From Tolypothrix sp. PCC 7910 (lineage in GTDB: Bacteria > Cyanobacteriota > Cyanobacteriia > Cyanobacteriales > Nostocaceae): a DNA stretch of 64,000 bases. The notes beneath the pieces are model-generated. The model searched no databases, had not been told where the DNA came from, and saw only the letters and a program-made list of their open reading frames with translations. The DNA lies in contig NZ_CP050440.1 of NCBI RefSeq assembly GCF_011769525.1, forward strand, positions 6,697,501 to 6,761,500. Reading direction: 5' to 3'. Of this stretch, positions 18,477-27,915 are shown in pieces (within the stretch, counting starts at the first letter, position 1; each line of letters starts with the position of its first letter). The position numbers were made by a program, and so were the translations under genes.

Positions 18477-19385
18477 ATGCAAGCAAAAATTTTACCCCCG
18501 CCTCTCAAACCTGGTGATTTACTGCGTGTTATTGCTCCTAGTGGTGCTTTGCGAGAATTTGAGGCATTCAACCAGAGTATCGAAATTTGGCGATCGCGTG
18601 GCTATAAAGTGGAAGTACCCACAACAATTGGTGATAAATGGGGTTATCTAGCAGGAAAAGACGATCAACGTCGCACTCAACTGGCAGATGCATGGAAAGA
18701 CCCCAATTGTCGGGGTATTCTCTGCTCTAGAGGCGGTTTCGGTAGCACCCGGGTTTTAGAAGATTGGCATTGGCAAGCTGGATTATCGCCTCTACAAAAT
18801 CCTAAGTGGTTAATTGGTTTTTCTGATATTACCGCGCTGTTATGGAGTCTTTACAACGAAGGGATTGCTAGCGTTCACGGCCCTGTATTAACCACTCTCG
18901 CTAAGGAGCCAGATTGGTCAATTGCGCGATTTTTCAATTTGTTGGAAGGTCGTCCCCTGGAACCACTCAAGGGTAATGGTTGGGGTGGCGGGATAGCTAC
19001 GGGGATTTTACTACCTGGTAATCTTACTGTGGCAACTCATCTTTTTGCTACTTCCTTTAAACCAGATTTCGATGGTGTAATTTTGGGATTTGAGGATGTT
19101 TCTGAAGCACCTTATCGCATTGACCGAATGTTAACACAGTGGCGGTTAAGCGGTGCTTTATCAAAAGTTAAGGGAATTGCCTTAGGTAATTTTACTGGCT
19201 GTGAACCGCCAGCAAATGTACCGAGTTTTAGCGTCGAAGAAGTATTGCGCGATCGCTTAGGTGATTTGGGGATTCCAATTGTGGCTGACTTACCCTTTGG
19301 TCACGATAGTTGTAATGCCGCTTTGCCAGTGGGTGCATTGGTAACTTTAGATGCAGAACAGGGAATATTAGCTATCAACAATTAA
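18477..19385 (+). CDS. ldcA: LD-carboxypeptidase (peptidase family S66)
   Basis: This 302-residue enzyme fits the S66 family, which removes the terminal D-Ala from tetrapeptide muropeptides in the cytoplasm. Ser116 in LIGFSDITALLW is the nucleophile in the family motif GxSD. Glu of GFEDVSEAPYRIDRML (about 205) and His of PFGHDS (about 280) complete the expected Ser-Glu-His triad. CSRGGFGSTRVL (about 83-94) is the family's oxyanion-region motif. No signal peptide is visible, which fits a cytosolic recycling enzyme. With the AmpG-like permease, GlcNAc kinase and NlpC/P60 endopeptidase elsewhere in the window it supports an active muropeptide salvage route. Confidence 0.92.
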   Translation: MQAKILPPPLKPGDLLRVIAPSGALREFEAFNQSIEIWRSRGYKVEVPTTIGDKWGYLAGKDDQRRTQLADAWKDPNCRGILCSRGGFGSTRVLEDWHWQAGLSPLQNPKWLIGFSDITALLWSLYNEGIASVHGPVLTTLAKEPDWSIARFFNLLEGRPLEPLKGNGWGGGIATGILLPGNLTVATHLFATSFKPDFDGVILGFEDVSEAPYRIDRMLTQWRLSGALSKVKGIALGNFTGCEPPANVPSFSVEEVLRDRLGDLGIPIVADLPFGHDSCNAALPVGALVTLDAEQGILAINN

Positions 19386-19550
19386 CTATGGACTTGTGTA
19401 CTGATAACTAGGGATTGAGATAGATTCTGGTTTTAAGATTTGATGATTTTATGAAATCCGAAATCAGTGTTATTACCCTGAACAGAGAGTATTTTTTAAT
19501 GCTACCCTAACAACAGTTGTCAGCGCTTCTACCCTCTAATGTTTCGGTTA

Positions 19551-19587
19551 TTTAAAAAAAGCCAATGGTATCTCGATCATTGGCTTT
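19551..19587 (-). terminator. Intrinsic terminator of the maf transcript
   Basis: AAAGCCAATG (19558-19567) and CATTGGCTTT (19578-19587) form a perfect 10-bp stem with a 10-base loop. Read on the minus strand it is followed by seven T. It lies downstream of maf and between convergent genes. Confidence 0.75.
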
Positions 19588-19660
19588 ACCTAAAGATTAG
19601 TGCTCATCACTTCAATTACTCTATAATCCCCTTGCTGCATTGTGGCAGATAAGGGTTTTT

Positions 19661-20257
19661 TCACGCAGACCAAAAATCAACAACGTTGTATCCCAGTTCA
19701 GCTAGCATATGGCGCAGCAAGGGTAAACTCAGGCCGATGACGTTGCTGTGACAACCTTCAATTTTTTCCACAAAGAAGCTACCAAAACCTTCTATTGCAA
19801 AAGCACCAGCACATTTTAGCGGTTCCCCAGTGGCGACATAAGCTTGAATATCGCGATCGCTCATTTTACCAAAGTAAACTCTAGTTACTTGGCATTTAAC
19901 GACGGTGCGGTTTTGAGTTAAATCAATTAAGGTATGGCCAGTATATAAATCGCCAAAGCTACCTTGCATAATTTTCCAGCGTGCGATCGCTTCGTCAACA
20001 TTGGCTGGTTTCCCATGAATCTCACCATTCAAAGCCAATACTGAATCACAACCCATAATCAAAGCTGATTCAAACTGCGGAACTACAGTTTCCGCCTTCC
20101 GCAGAGACAGAGTTTGCACCAATTGATTCGGATCGTTTAACTGGATTTGCGATTCATCAAAGTCGCTAGGGGAAACTATTGGTTCAATCCCAACAGTTTG
20201 CAGCAAACGCCGTCGCGCTGGTGAAGCAGAAGCCAGGACAAATTGCGGAATTGTCAT
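19661..20257 (-). CDS. maf: Maf family nucleotide pyrophosphatase
   Basis: The 198-residue protein starts with [19 protein letters not shown], the Maf signature (ASxSPRR), and continues with [29 protein letters not shown] and [20 protein letters not shown], all in family order. Maf proteins hydrolyse non-canonical or pyrimidine nucleoside triphosphates to monophosphates and have been linked to septum control in some bacteria. The conserved Asp of GCDSV acts in catalysis. The gene is followed by its own terminator. The psbP-like gene upstream on the same strand is 114 bases away, so they may be co-transcribed. Confidence 0.95.
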   Translation of the reverse strand: MTIPQFVLASASPARRRLLQTVGIEPIVSPSDFDESQIQLNDPNQLVQTLSLRKAETVVPQFESALIMGCDSVLALNGEIHGKPANVDEAIARWKIMQGSFGDLYTGHTLIDLTQNRTVVKCQVTRVYFGKMSDRDIQAYVATGEPLKCAGAFAIEGFGSFFVEKIEGCHSNVIGLSLPLLRHMLAELGYNVVDFWSA

Positions 20258-20371
20258 AGAGACTTATAAATTATGAATATTAGGGTTGTCCAAAATTAAG
20301 AGTCCAAAGTCCAAGCTAGTCTTTAACTCTGGACTCTCAAATTATGGCGAAATATATAAATGCGTAACAGC

Positions 20372-20917
20372 TTAATAAACTAAGAAAGAATTGACAACTT
20401 CTTCCATAGCAGATTTGACTTTTGTCCAGCGTTTTTCAGGAATCGAGGCGTTAAAAGTGAAAAGCTTACCTCGGCTGACGGCGACACTAGCAATGTTATG
20501 CCGTTCTTGCTTATTGGGCAATTTCACCTCATATTCTAAAATGTAATATGTCTTACCGTCAGATTCTTTCAGGGAAGCATTGACTAATTCAGCAGTACGA
20601 CCAGAGTTAGCAGGTGCAAGAGCAGCTTTACCCAATTTATATCCTACTTCTGTGGGTGTTCCTAGTTCTACTAACGATTTGCCCTCGGGAACAGGACTTA
20701 TCACTACTGAGACATTTTCACTGAATTCAATCAAATCATGAAATACTACATCAGGGCCGTTGGCTACTTTAACTTGCACCCAGCCGTTAGGATATGAGAA
20801 CTCATAGCCATTAGAAGTATTTACAAAGCTTTTGACTCCCGCAGCAGCAGCTACATCAGGATTATTCAGGCTGAAGGTTAATACCAATAGCAAAATGAAT
20901 GCAATTCGTTTCCACAT
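20372..20917 (-). CDS. psbP: PsbP family photosystem II protein (CyanoP-like)
   Basis: Residues 1-25 are a signal peptide with core FILLLVLTFSL and an AAAA cleavage region. The mature part shows the PsbP fold landmarks: GYEFSYPNGWVQVKV, DLIEFSENVSVVISPV, GKTYYILEYEV and RGKLFTFNASIPEKRW. PsbP-type proteins sit on the lumenal side of photosystem II and help assembly of the oxygen-evolving centre. CyanoP of some cyanobacteria is a lipoprotein; here no cysteine follows the signal peptide, so it appears to be a soluble lumenal protein. The length of 181 residues is normal. Confidence 0.9.
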   Translation of the reverse strand: MWKRIAFILLLVLTFSLNNPDVAAAAGVKSFVNTSNGYEFSYPNGWVQVKVANGPDVVFHDLIEFSENVSVVISPVPEGKSLVELGTPTEVGYKLGKAALAPANSGRTAELVNASLKESDGKTYYILEYEVKLPNKQERHNIASVAVSRGKLFTFNASIPEKRWTKVKSAMEEVVNSFLVY

Positions 20918-21049
20918 TTTTTATAAATTCCTTTGGCCTGGCAGCAAAATAAGCCAAGCACAATTTCTCATTGTCCCATCAACAGGGACGCTTAGGGCAA
21001 TACACAACTTGGTGAAGTCTGAAGTGTGAAGTCTGAGGTCAAAGAATCT

Positions 21050-21676
21050 ATGTTGATCAGTAACGAATTGCGCTGGTTTTATCCTGGTGAACTTCCAGAA
21101 AATATGCAGATGTGGTTTCAACAGCATTGTTTAGTGAACCCATCACAGCCGCCAGAAGCAAGGGAAGATGTCTATCTCTATTCGCCAGGATGTGATTATT
21201 TGGGAATTAAATTGCGTCAGGGAAGGCTGGAGGTGAAATGGCGACAAGCAGAACTTGGTGTTATGTCTTTTGGCGATTTAATTACAGGTAAGGTTGAAAA
21301 ATGGGGTAAATGGTTGTGTGAAGATGCGAATGCAGAAAGTTTTCAACCAGCAATGGTTTTAGGTAACCCGGTATGGGTAAGAGTCAAGAAAGTACGTTAT
21401 TCCCAACTTTTTCAAGTCTTTGCTGATTATGCCATACAACCTGTTACCGTTAAAGAACGTCTGGATAATGGTTGTAGTGTAGAAATTACTAATTTGGTAG
21501 TTGCAGAAAATCCTTGGTGGAGTATTGCTTTTGAAGCTTTTGGCGAAGATAGCTGTATTCGGGAAAATCTGCAAGCTACAGCTAAATGGGTATTTCATAC
21601 CGATCGCAATTTTCCATTAGCCATTGCCAATTCTTATGCTTACCCTCATTGGCTAGAAGTGATCTCCCATTCCTAA
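21050..21676 (+). CDS. Hypothetical cyanobacterial protein, possibly CYTH-like
   Basis: The protein of 208 residues has no signal peptide or membrane segment. It is rich in beta-strand patterns such as NELRWFYPGELP, YLGIKLRQGRLEVKWRQAEL and VKKVRYSQLF. A charged strand early in the protein followed by a (K/R)xRxGxxxxK strand is reminiscent of the triphosphate-tunnel (CYTH) fold, but the ExExK signature is not present, so this is only a suggestion. The start is ATG 21050; the GTG at 21026 lies in a GAAGTCTGA direct repeat. The last four bases overlap the end of the convergent response-regulator gene. Confidence 0.6.
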   Translation: MLISNELRWFYPGELPENMQMWFQQHCLVNPSQPPEAREDVYLYSPGCDYLGIKLRQGRLEVKWRQAELGVMSFGDLITGKVEKWGKWLCEDANAESFQPAMVLGNPVWVRVKKVRYSQLFQVFADYAIQPVTVKERLDNGCSVEITNLVVAENPWWSIAFEAFGEDSCIRENLQATAKWVFHTDRNFPLAIANSYAYPHWLEVISHS

Positions 21677-22350
21677 ACTAAGCCGGAACGCAGCGCTACA
21701 ACTGCAGCTTGCACGCGATCGTCTACTGCTAATTTATTCATAATCCCCCGGACATGAGTTTTTACGGTATTGGGACTCAGGTAAAGTTTTTCGGCAATTT
21801 CTGGGTTACTCAATCCTTCAACCATCAATTTTAATACTTCTAGCTCTCTTCCAGATAAGTTAGCGGCGTTTCCCTTAACCGCAGGGGGACGAAGATGTTC
21901 AATGACTCGCCGTGCAATTTGGGGATCGAGATAAGTTGCGCCATCAACAGCAGCTGCGATCGCACTCAATAATCTTTCTACACTGGCACCTTTGATACAA
22001 TAGGCATCGGCACCACTAGACAGCGCTGCAATGATTTCTGTCTCTGTTTGATGGGATGTCAGCATCACCACATGAATATCTGGTAATGCTGCTTTGATTT
22101 GCTGTGTCGCCGCAATCCCATCTAATCGTGGTAACCCAATATCCATAACTACCAAATCTGGTTTGAGTTTGAGCGCTGCTTGTACACCCAAATAGCCATC
22201 TTCCGCTTGTCCCACTATCTCCAATTGGGGATGAACCATCAATGATTGTTCTAATCCCAGTTGCATCATGGGATCATCTTCCACAATCAATACCCGCAAC
22301 GGCGGCGCATCAGTGGGTAGATTTAAGAAATAGCCATTCTCTGGAGACAT
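21673..22350 (-). CDS. NarL/FixJ family response regulator
   Basis: The receiver domain covers residues about 17-135, with the acidic pair in LIVEDDPMM, phospho-acceptor Asp70 in LVVMDIGLPRLDG, Thr of VMLTSHQ and Lys of AYCIKGAS. A LuxR-type helix-turn-helix follows at about 160-225, with LSGRELEVLKLMVEGLSNPEIAEKL and LSPNTVKTHVRGIMNKL. This is a DNA-binding transcription factor of the two-component type. No sensor kinase gene adjoins it. The gene overlaps the convergent gene by four bases, and a seven-base tandem repeat lies just upstream of the ATG, within the likely promoter. Confidence 0.93.
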   Translation of the reverse strand: MSPENGYFLNLPTDAPPLRVLIVEDDPMMQLGLEQSLMVHPQLEIVGQAEDGYLGVQAALKLKPDLVVMDIGLPRLDGIAATQQIKAALPDIHVVMLTSHQTETEIIAALSSGADAYCIKGASVERLLSAIAAAVDGATYLDPQIARRVIEHLRPPAVKGNAANLSGRELEVLKLMVEGLSNPEIAEKLYLSPNTVKTHVRGIMNKLAVDDRVQAAVVALRSGLV

Positions 22351-22371
22351 TGCGATCGCTCATACCATTTT

Positions 22372-22429
22372 GGATTTTAGATTTTAGATTTTAGATTTTA
22401 GATTTTAGATTTTAGATTTTAGATTTTAA
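22372..22429. repeat. GATTTTA heptanucleotide tandem repeat
   Basis: Eight near-perfect head-to-tail copies of the seven-base unit GATTTTA lie 22 bases upstream of the response-regulator ATG, probably inside its promoter or leader. Confidence 0.9.
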
Positions 22430-22568
22430 ATTTAAGATTTTTTTGTGTGAACCCATCTGTCACAATCATTTTTCAAATTTGTTTTACCACTTATCGATTA
22501 AAAGCGGGGAAAGGGAGAATGGGTAATATGTTTTACTTCTCCCCTGTCCCCTGCCCAAAAGTAAGTCC

Positions 22569-23543
22569 TTACTCTTCCACGCGATACCCTAACTCTGCTA
22601 AACTGACGCGAGACTGCCGCCATTTTGGTTGCACCTTGACGAACAGTTCTAGGTAAACTTTCCCCGCAATCAATTTTTGAATTTGTTCGCGAGCTGCGCT
22701 ACCAATAGCTTTGAGCATCGATCCACCTTTGCCAATAAGAATTCCTTTTTGAGAATCCCTTTCAACATTGATGGTGGCGAGTACACGGGTAATACTGGGA
22801 GTTTCTTCAACCATGTCAATGGCGATCGCTACTGAATGGGGAACTTCCTCACGAGTTAATAACAAAATTTGCTCGCGGATTAATTCGCCCATAATAAAGC
22901 GTTCTGGTTGGTCAGTTACCAAGTCTGGGGGATAGTAATATGGCCCTGTCTCTAAATGTTCGATTAATAAGTTTTGCAGTTGTGGCAATCCCTCGCTAGT
23001 CTTGGCAGAAAATTTTACTGTTTGCCATTTATACGACTCAGCTAAGTGTGTATAACTATCATCTATCAACTGGGAATCTGCGGCTTGTTGGTCAATTTTA
23101 TTCAAACCTAAAATTACTGGGGTTTGACTGCGACTCAGCAACTCAGCAATAAAGCGATCGCCTGCACCACAAGCTACAGATGCATCTACTACAAATAGCA
23201 CTACATCCACGGACTCAATTGCTATTTTGGCATTTTGCACCAGTACTTCCCCCAATTGATGATGGGGTTTATGAATTCCTGGTGTGTCTACAAAAATTAG
23301 CTGTGCTTCTGGGGTGGTTAAAATCCCTCTTAACCGATTTCTTGTGGTTTGTGCTACTGGAGATGTAATGGCAACTTTTTGTCCTACTAACTGATTCATT
23401 AAAGTAGATTTACCGACATTAGGGCGACCGATAATGCCGATGAAGCCCGATTTAAATTCAGGAGGAGCCTGGGGAATCGATACTTCTCCTGAAAAAGAGA
23501 AGATGTGATTATCAATACTAGTCACCTTTAGCTCCACCGTCAT
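22569..23543 (-). CDS. era: GTPase Era
   Basis: Era is a GTPase that binds the 3' end of 16S rRNA during 30S ribosome assembly. G1 is GRPNVGKS (residues 39-46), G2 lies in QTTRNRLRG, G3 is VDTPGIHKPHH, and G4 is LNKID (about 147-151). The C-terminal KH RNA-binding domain is seen as EQILLLTREEVPHSVAI and GILIGKGGSMLKAIG. About 30 residues precede the GTPase domain, a little longer than E. coli Era; no alternative start closer to the domain is better supported. The gene appears monocistronic. Confidence 0.97.
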   Translation of the reverse strand: MTVELKVTSIDNHIFSFSGEVSIPQAPPEFKSGFIGIIGRPNVGKSTLMNQLVGQKVAITSPVAQTTRNRLRGILTTPEAQLIFVDTPGIHKPHHQLGEVLVQNAKIAIESVDVVLFVVDASVACGAGDRFIAELLSRSQTPVILGLNKIDQQAADSQLIDDSYTHLAESYKWQTVKFSAKTSEGLPQLQNLLIEHLETGPYYYPPDLVTDQPERFIMGELIREQILLLTREEVPHSVAIAIDMVEETPSITRVLATINVERDSQKGILIGKGGSMLKAIGSAAREQIQKLIAGKVYLELFVKVQPKWRQSRVSLAELGYRVEE

Positions 23544-24404
23544 AGTTGATTGTTGGGATAGATTGTTTTTTCAGCGAGATACATAACAAACATAAAGATC
23601 ACCCTGGCATTTTTTGGTGATTGCCTTTGCTTAAGTTTAATCTACTACTAAATATATTGTGTTCGCATGCCAAAAAATGAGATGGAATCACACCTAGTTA
23701 GATAAACTCTCTTTCTTTGAGGGTATTGATTTAATCCTAACACTGTGCTGCAATTGTCTTTATTTTTGTCCAAAATACTTAATTAATAGTCATTCCTGAG
23801 AACTTACCAACATACTTTTAGTGTTCCTACCCTTAGCTTTCAAAGAATTGCGATCGTCGAAATTTACCCTATTAATAAAACGTAAAATAACTGATGTTTT
23901 TGATTTTAAAGTAAGCAAAATCAGATATTTCTAATCAATCACAATGTGTTATTTTTTGACTTAGTTACTAAGCTGGATACATTAGCTACTTACTTTAATT
24001 AGGTAAGATGCAATTGCTGACTAATATTTTCAGTAATTTATTTTTTAGCACTTCCTAATTACATAGTTATCAATGCAATTCTAATTCTCATCATAGAACT
24101 ATCCTGGTTTTAGCATCAACGATCCAAATGATAATTATCCAAAAATTAATAAGTTGTTTTGTTAATTTACTTTTTTTAGTAAAAACAAAAAATTTATACA
24201 TTAAGCCTCTAGTCTTGGCTGCAATAATCACACCATTTTAAAGAAAGAATTAATTCTTTATAAAGTTTTGGCAAATTTTTCTTTAATCGTAGTTAGATAA
24301 TTGTGTCGGACGACCTCTTTATTGATATGAAGTTGAGATTTAGTAAGAGTTACTAAATCATCAGCTTCTTTCTGGTTGACTGTAGACTTTTGCCCTGAGA
24401 TTAA
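23544..24404. other. Long AT-rich spacer
   Basis: 861 bases without a credible open frame, RNA gene or tandem repeat. Base composition is clearly more AT-rich than the neighbours. It could conceal a small RNA or a decayed gene, but nothing can be supported by eye. Confidence 0.4.
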
Positions 24405-25301
24405 TTAATTTAACAAAGCCAAAAAGCGGCGAATTAACCCAATGGTCACCGCTGGTAGTTCTAACTGTGGTGTTAATCCCACATCTTCTAGTTGTTGAAA
24501 AAATTTGATTGCTTGAGGGTTGATTTCAGCGAGGCGACGACCAATTTCTGGCCCAGTGAATTGCGATTTTTGCCCCCAAATAATTGCTGTCGGGGTGGTT
24601 AGCTGCTCAATAAACAGTGATAAATCAAAGCATAAATCACCACGGACAAAAGATAACGCTGCATATTCAGCATTAGGTTGCTGTGCAGATTGCAAATAAG
24701 CATCAACGATTTCTTGATATACCCGGTTAGGTTGGGCAAATTGTCTTTGTTCTAAAAAACTGCGAATACCGTTACTGGTAGCCACCCCTGTACTGTACAA
24801 CAAGCGGTCAACCACAGGAATACTAACTAACTGAGCAAAGAAACTCCGAGAGTAGTCTTCACCAAAATCAGCCAGTCCGGCGGGAGTCGTGAGAATTAGC
24901 GATTTAAATAAATTAGGATGAGCGATCGCTACACGAATGGTCATTGCTGCGGTGAGGGAAGATGCGATCGCCGTTACCGGGCCTGTACAAGTCTGCTGTA
25001 CAAACTCCCCAATTGTGTTTAAATAATCTCCAATCTGGTAATTCCGTGCTAGATGTTCAGATCTACCCCAACCGAGTAAGTCTGGTGCAATCACGCGATA
25101 CTCACTAGCAAAAGCCGGATAAACTTTTGACCACTCATAAGCAGAAGATCCACCACCAAAGCCATGTAGAAACACCAAAGTTTCTTTTTCATCTTTTGCA
25201 GTCAAATCATCCTGCCAAAGAGAACTAGTGTTTGTATAGTACACTATCCTACCGAGAGAGGTAATGATTGAACTTTGCTCAAATCCTAATGGTTGAAACA
25301 T
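24405..25301 (-). CDS. Alpha/beta-hydrolase-fold protein lacking most of the catalytic triad
   Basis: Fold landmarks are clear: LVFLHGFGGGSSAYEW with the oxyanion HG motif, YRVIAPDLLGWGRSE, and the nucleophile-elbow region VTAIASSLTAAMTIRVA. Three key places depart from the rule. The elbow reads ASSLTA instead of GxSxG. The loop that normally carries the acid, WGxxDxxxP, reads WGQKSQFTG. The C-terminal GHxPHxExP motif that carries the catalytic histidine reads GLTPQLELP. Ser may remain, but the acid and His are gone, so this is probably a non-catalytic member. The rest of the fold is well preserved, arguing against simple decay. It stands alone between two long spacers. Confidence 0.85.
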   Translation of the reverse strand: MFQPLGFEQSSIITSLGRIVYYTNTSSLWQDDLTAKDEKETLVFLHGFGGGSSAYEWSKVYPAFASEYRVIAPDLLGWGRSEHLARNYQIGDYLNTIGEFVQQTCTGPVTAIASSLTAAMTIRVAIAHPNLFKSLILTTPAGLADFGEDYSRSFFAQLVSIPVVDRLLYSTGVATSNGIRSFLEQRQFAQPNRVYQEIVDAYLQSAQQPNAEYAALSFVRGDLCFDLSLFIEQLTTPTAIIWGQKSQFTGPEIGRRLAEINPQAIKFFQQLEDVGLTPQLELPAVTIGLIRRFLALLN

Positions 25302-25873
25302 AAGTATATTTTTCTTTACGGTTGTGTTTGCTTGGTCTAGATGACAGCCATGCCACTATAGAGTATTTATACTAAGTTGTGTTCACAGATAGCATCCAGA
25401 AATCAATATGTAGTGAACTTAAATTCTTCTGTTCATTTCTTTTTGATTCCTTGATCCCCTAATGACTATCTCAGAGCACAACTTTGTTTTACCTATTGGC
25501 TGTAAACTCCCTACTATTATCAGTGAATCTACTATTCTGAGACTTCTTACTAACGCCAGATTAAGTAGATGTAAAATTGCTGTATTGTCTGTAAAGATAT
25601 TGTGTTTTTTTTACACAAGTATTGCATGATTTTTCCTTGTATTTACCGTCCCATCAGGATTTGAGTCAGTAGCAAGGATAACTGAGATTACAATTCTCGT
25701 AAGAATTTTGTATGGTAATCTATCAGAAAGATTACGGATAAATGAGAGCGTCAAGATGACCATCAAAACGCTCATCAAAAACCACTATTAATTCTAGTTT
25801 TGTACTTAGAAAAAATAGATGTTGATGAAATTACTAAATTGATTTTCTATAAGTAACTGTAAAGTGGGGATTT
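25302..25873. promoter_or_regulatory. Divergent intergenic region
   Basis: 572 bases between divergent genes; it must hold both promoters. No repeat, RNA or conserved binding site was recognised. Confidence 0.35.
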
Positions 25874-26458
25874 ATGGTCAAGGAGGCTATTCTTCAATCA
25901 GATATAATACCGAGGTTTAAAGATGCTGGATTTGGTCTGGAGAACTTTCATCTTCACCACCAAGTCATAGCTTCAGAGTGGCAGGGTCAGGTACAAGCAG
26001 TAGAAAATAATACCCAAGAAAATACACGCAACTGTATCTGCTTAAACTTTGAAGATTTGAAATGTTTTGAACCCGTAGATCGCCACTATGAGTCCTTGGG
26101 CGTAATTTTTCATGAATGTCTAGCAATTCAACCATCAAATCCAGCCTTTCCCACCCACTCAGGCTCAATAGTATTGATGGGATCGCCTCAGACTGAATTG
26201 TTAGAAGTAAGTTTTGTACGACCTGTGAATTTGGTAAGCGCTTTGGTAACAAGTTCACAGCGGCTAGTACTTTCGGCTTACGGATGCGATCGCCAATTGT
26301 TAGCGCAAACAGTACTACCAGTTGCGAATCTAGCCAATTCTGACTCCGCTATCACCCCCAACGCCCAATTATCAGTAGCCGCAAATGATATTCATTCGGT
26401 AACCTTCAGCGTATTTAACGGCTTATTCACTCTGGATAACTTTCGTTTTTGTACTTAA
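25874..26458 (+). CDS. Hypothetical beta-rich protein resembling PEP-CTERM-associated domains
   Basis: This 194-residue protein contains ICLNFEDLKCFEPV, YESLGVIFHECLAI, NPAFPTHSGSIVLMG, VSFVRPVNLVSALVT and LFTLDNFRF. The order of these strands (an F-E-D-L strand, a LGV-F strand, a PAFP-HSGS loop and a final TLDNFRF) is the pattern of a beta-sandwich domain often found in exported PEP-CTERM proteins of cyanobacteria. Here there is no signal peptide and no C-terminal sorting signal, so its location would be cytoplasmic unless the start is wrong. Function unknown. The ATG at 25874 has no clear ribosome site. Confidence 0.6.
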   Translation: MVKEAILQSDIIPRFKDAGFGLENFHLHHQVIASEWQGQVQAVENNTQENTRNCICLNFEDLKCFEPVDRHYESLGVIFHECLAIQPSNPAFPTHSGSIVLMGSPQTELLEVSFVRPVNLVSALVTSSQRLVLSAYGCDRQLLAQTVLPVANLANSDSAITPNAQLSVAANDIHSVTFSVFNGLFTLDNFRFCT

Positions 26459-26786
26459 AACAGTCTCAAAACTCCATAACGAAATTGCTCTGCTTTACCG
26501 AAGTTCAGGTATTCTTAATAGGGTATTATTGATTTTCAATTCAGACTCAGGTAAATGGAAAGCGATCAAGCATCAAAGGCGAAGTATAAAATTTCAGCCT
26601 TTATTTGAGTTTTTGGTCAGTCCTTCACCTGGGGAAACCCAAACTTCTGGCATGAGCTTTGAGGTTTATCAAACTATAAACTTAACTAATGGCTATGCCG
26701 CCAAGAGATTGGGTGCCTGCATCCTTCCCTGATTTGGGGTACAACTTATAAACTAAACTATCTTGTAATTTTAGTAGGTAAACACC
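26459..26786. other. Spacer before the Arm-fold membrane protein
   Basis: 328 bases. An open frame from 26529 to 26732 has no ribosome site and unlikely composition and is not accepted as a gene. Nothing else was recognised. Confidence 0.35.
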
Positions 26787-27557
26787 GTGGCACAGGCTTC
26801 GTCTTCGTGGCAGCAATTTATCAACCAGCTTTCCCCCTGGTCGCTTCCAGATCTTAAGACAGGAGCCACAAAGCAGCGAAATTTTCAGCGTTTCTCTGGG
26901 CCTGGAGGCCTTCTAGGATTCCTGACAATCATTGTTGCTATGCTGTTGTGGAACTGGAAGCTGCTGTTAGCCTTGAGTATTGGCATTGGGATCATGTTAT
27001 CAGTCTACTCCTTGCAAAAGTGGGACTGGCAACAACGCTGGTCACAAATGCAGAGGTTTTTCACAGGCCCCAACCGTCGCTTACTATTGGCCGTCAGTAG
27101 TGGTGGGATCGCCACCTTTAGCACTTACATAGCAGCTGCAATCTGGTTTGACTCCCATAGTCCTTGGATTGCTGCGGGTGTAATTACCCAAGGTATAGGA
27201 ACGGTGTTAACTCTAGTTTTGTTAGTCTGCCAAATCGTCAATTTTTATGGAACTACAGACGAAGATTATCTCGATCAGCTGTTGAACAATTTAACGGAAC
27301 CAGACCCGTTAAAGCGTTTGAATGCTGTGCGACAACTCACTAAATTGATTACTCGCAAGCGGGTGAATGCTTCTTTACAACAAAATGTTGTTGAATGTTT
27401 GCAATTGTTACTCACAAAGGAAGAGGAATCTGTAATTCGTAATGCAGCTTTTACGAGTTTGCAAACCTTGGATAACTCAGAAATTACGTTATCTAGCAAA
27501 ACACCTCTATTTATACCTGTATCTGCAAAAGTCAATAGTCAATTGAGGGTTGAGTAG
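26787..27557 (+). CDS. Membrane protein with C-terminal armadillo-type fold
   Basis: Translation starts at GTG 26787, with an AGGT seven bases upstream. Two hydrophobic blocks, each of one or two helices (about 45-72 and 102-155, containing LLGFLTIIVAMLLWNWKLLL), are followed by a cytoplasmic helical domain (about 160-240) with LNNLTEPDPLKRLNAVRQLT and VIRNAAFTSLQTLD, which has the look of HEAT/armadillo repeats. Arm-fold membrane proteins of this size occur across cyanobacteria without known function. The neighbour at 16594 has a similar membrane-plus-HEAT build but is unrelated in the rest. Confidence 0.65.
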   Translation: MAQASSSWQQFINQLSPWSLPDLKTGATKQRNFQRFSGPGGLLGFLTIIVAMLLWNWKLLLALSIGIGIMLSVYSLQKWDWQQRWSQMQRFFTGPNRRLLLAVSSGGIATFSTYIAAAIWFDSHSPWIAAGVITQGIGTVLTLVLLVCQIVNFYGTTDEDYLDQLLNNLTEPDPLKRLNAVRQLTKLITRKRVNASLQQNVVECLQLLLTKEEESVIRNAAFTSLQTLDNSEITLSSKTPLFIPVSAKVNSQLRVE

Positions 27558-27915
27558 GGATCAAGAAAGGCAGAGGGCAGGAGGCAGGAGGCAGAAGGGA
27601 ATACTGTTTCCTAACGACAGTTGCTTTATGCCGGGAAACCCGTCCACCACACTGTCTCCCCTCTGTTGGCGACCAAAGAAGCAAGGGTTTTAAACCCTGC
27701 CGTTTAACGGCGCTTGTAATTGGGAGCAGTTAGAATCTCCTGACAATTACTCCTTGTGTTCTTTGCCCTCTGCCTCCTGCCTTCTTCAATTTCCCCCTGC
27801 CCCTTGCTTTTTTCCTCTCTCCCCAATCCGCTAAAATAGGATTTGCCGCCGGTCAGCACTGTTGTTCGGTGATATTTTTTCTACACCTATGCGGCTAGGC
27901 CGGAAGGGAATTGAT
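27558..27915. other. Spacer with purine-rich minor repeats
   Basis: 358 bases holding short GGCAGGAGGCAGGAGGCAG direct repeats, a matching CTGCCTCCTGCCTTC segment at 27771-27785 that could pair with it, and a GCCGTTTAACGGC palindrome near 27700. These are typical small cyanobacterial repeats. GGAAGGGAA precedes the next start. Confidence 0.4.

Noticed and set aside
26529-26732. 67-codon open frame before the Arm-fold membrane protein
   Set aside because: No ribosome site and no recognisable fold. The sequence looks like spacer.
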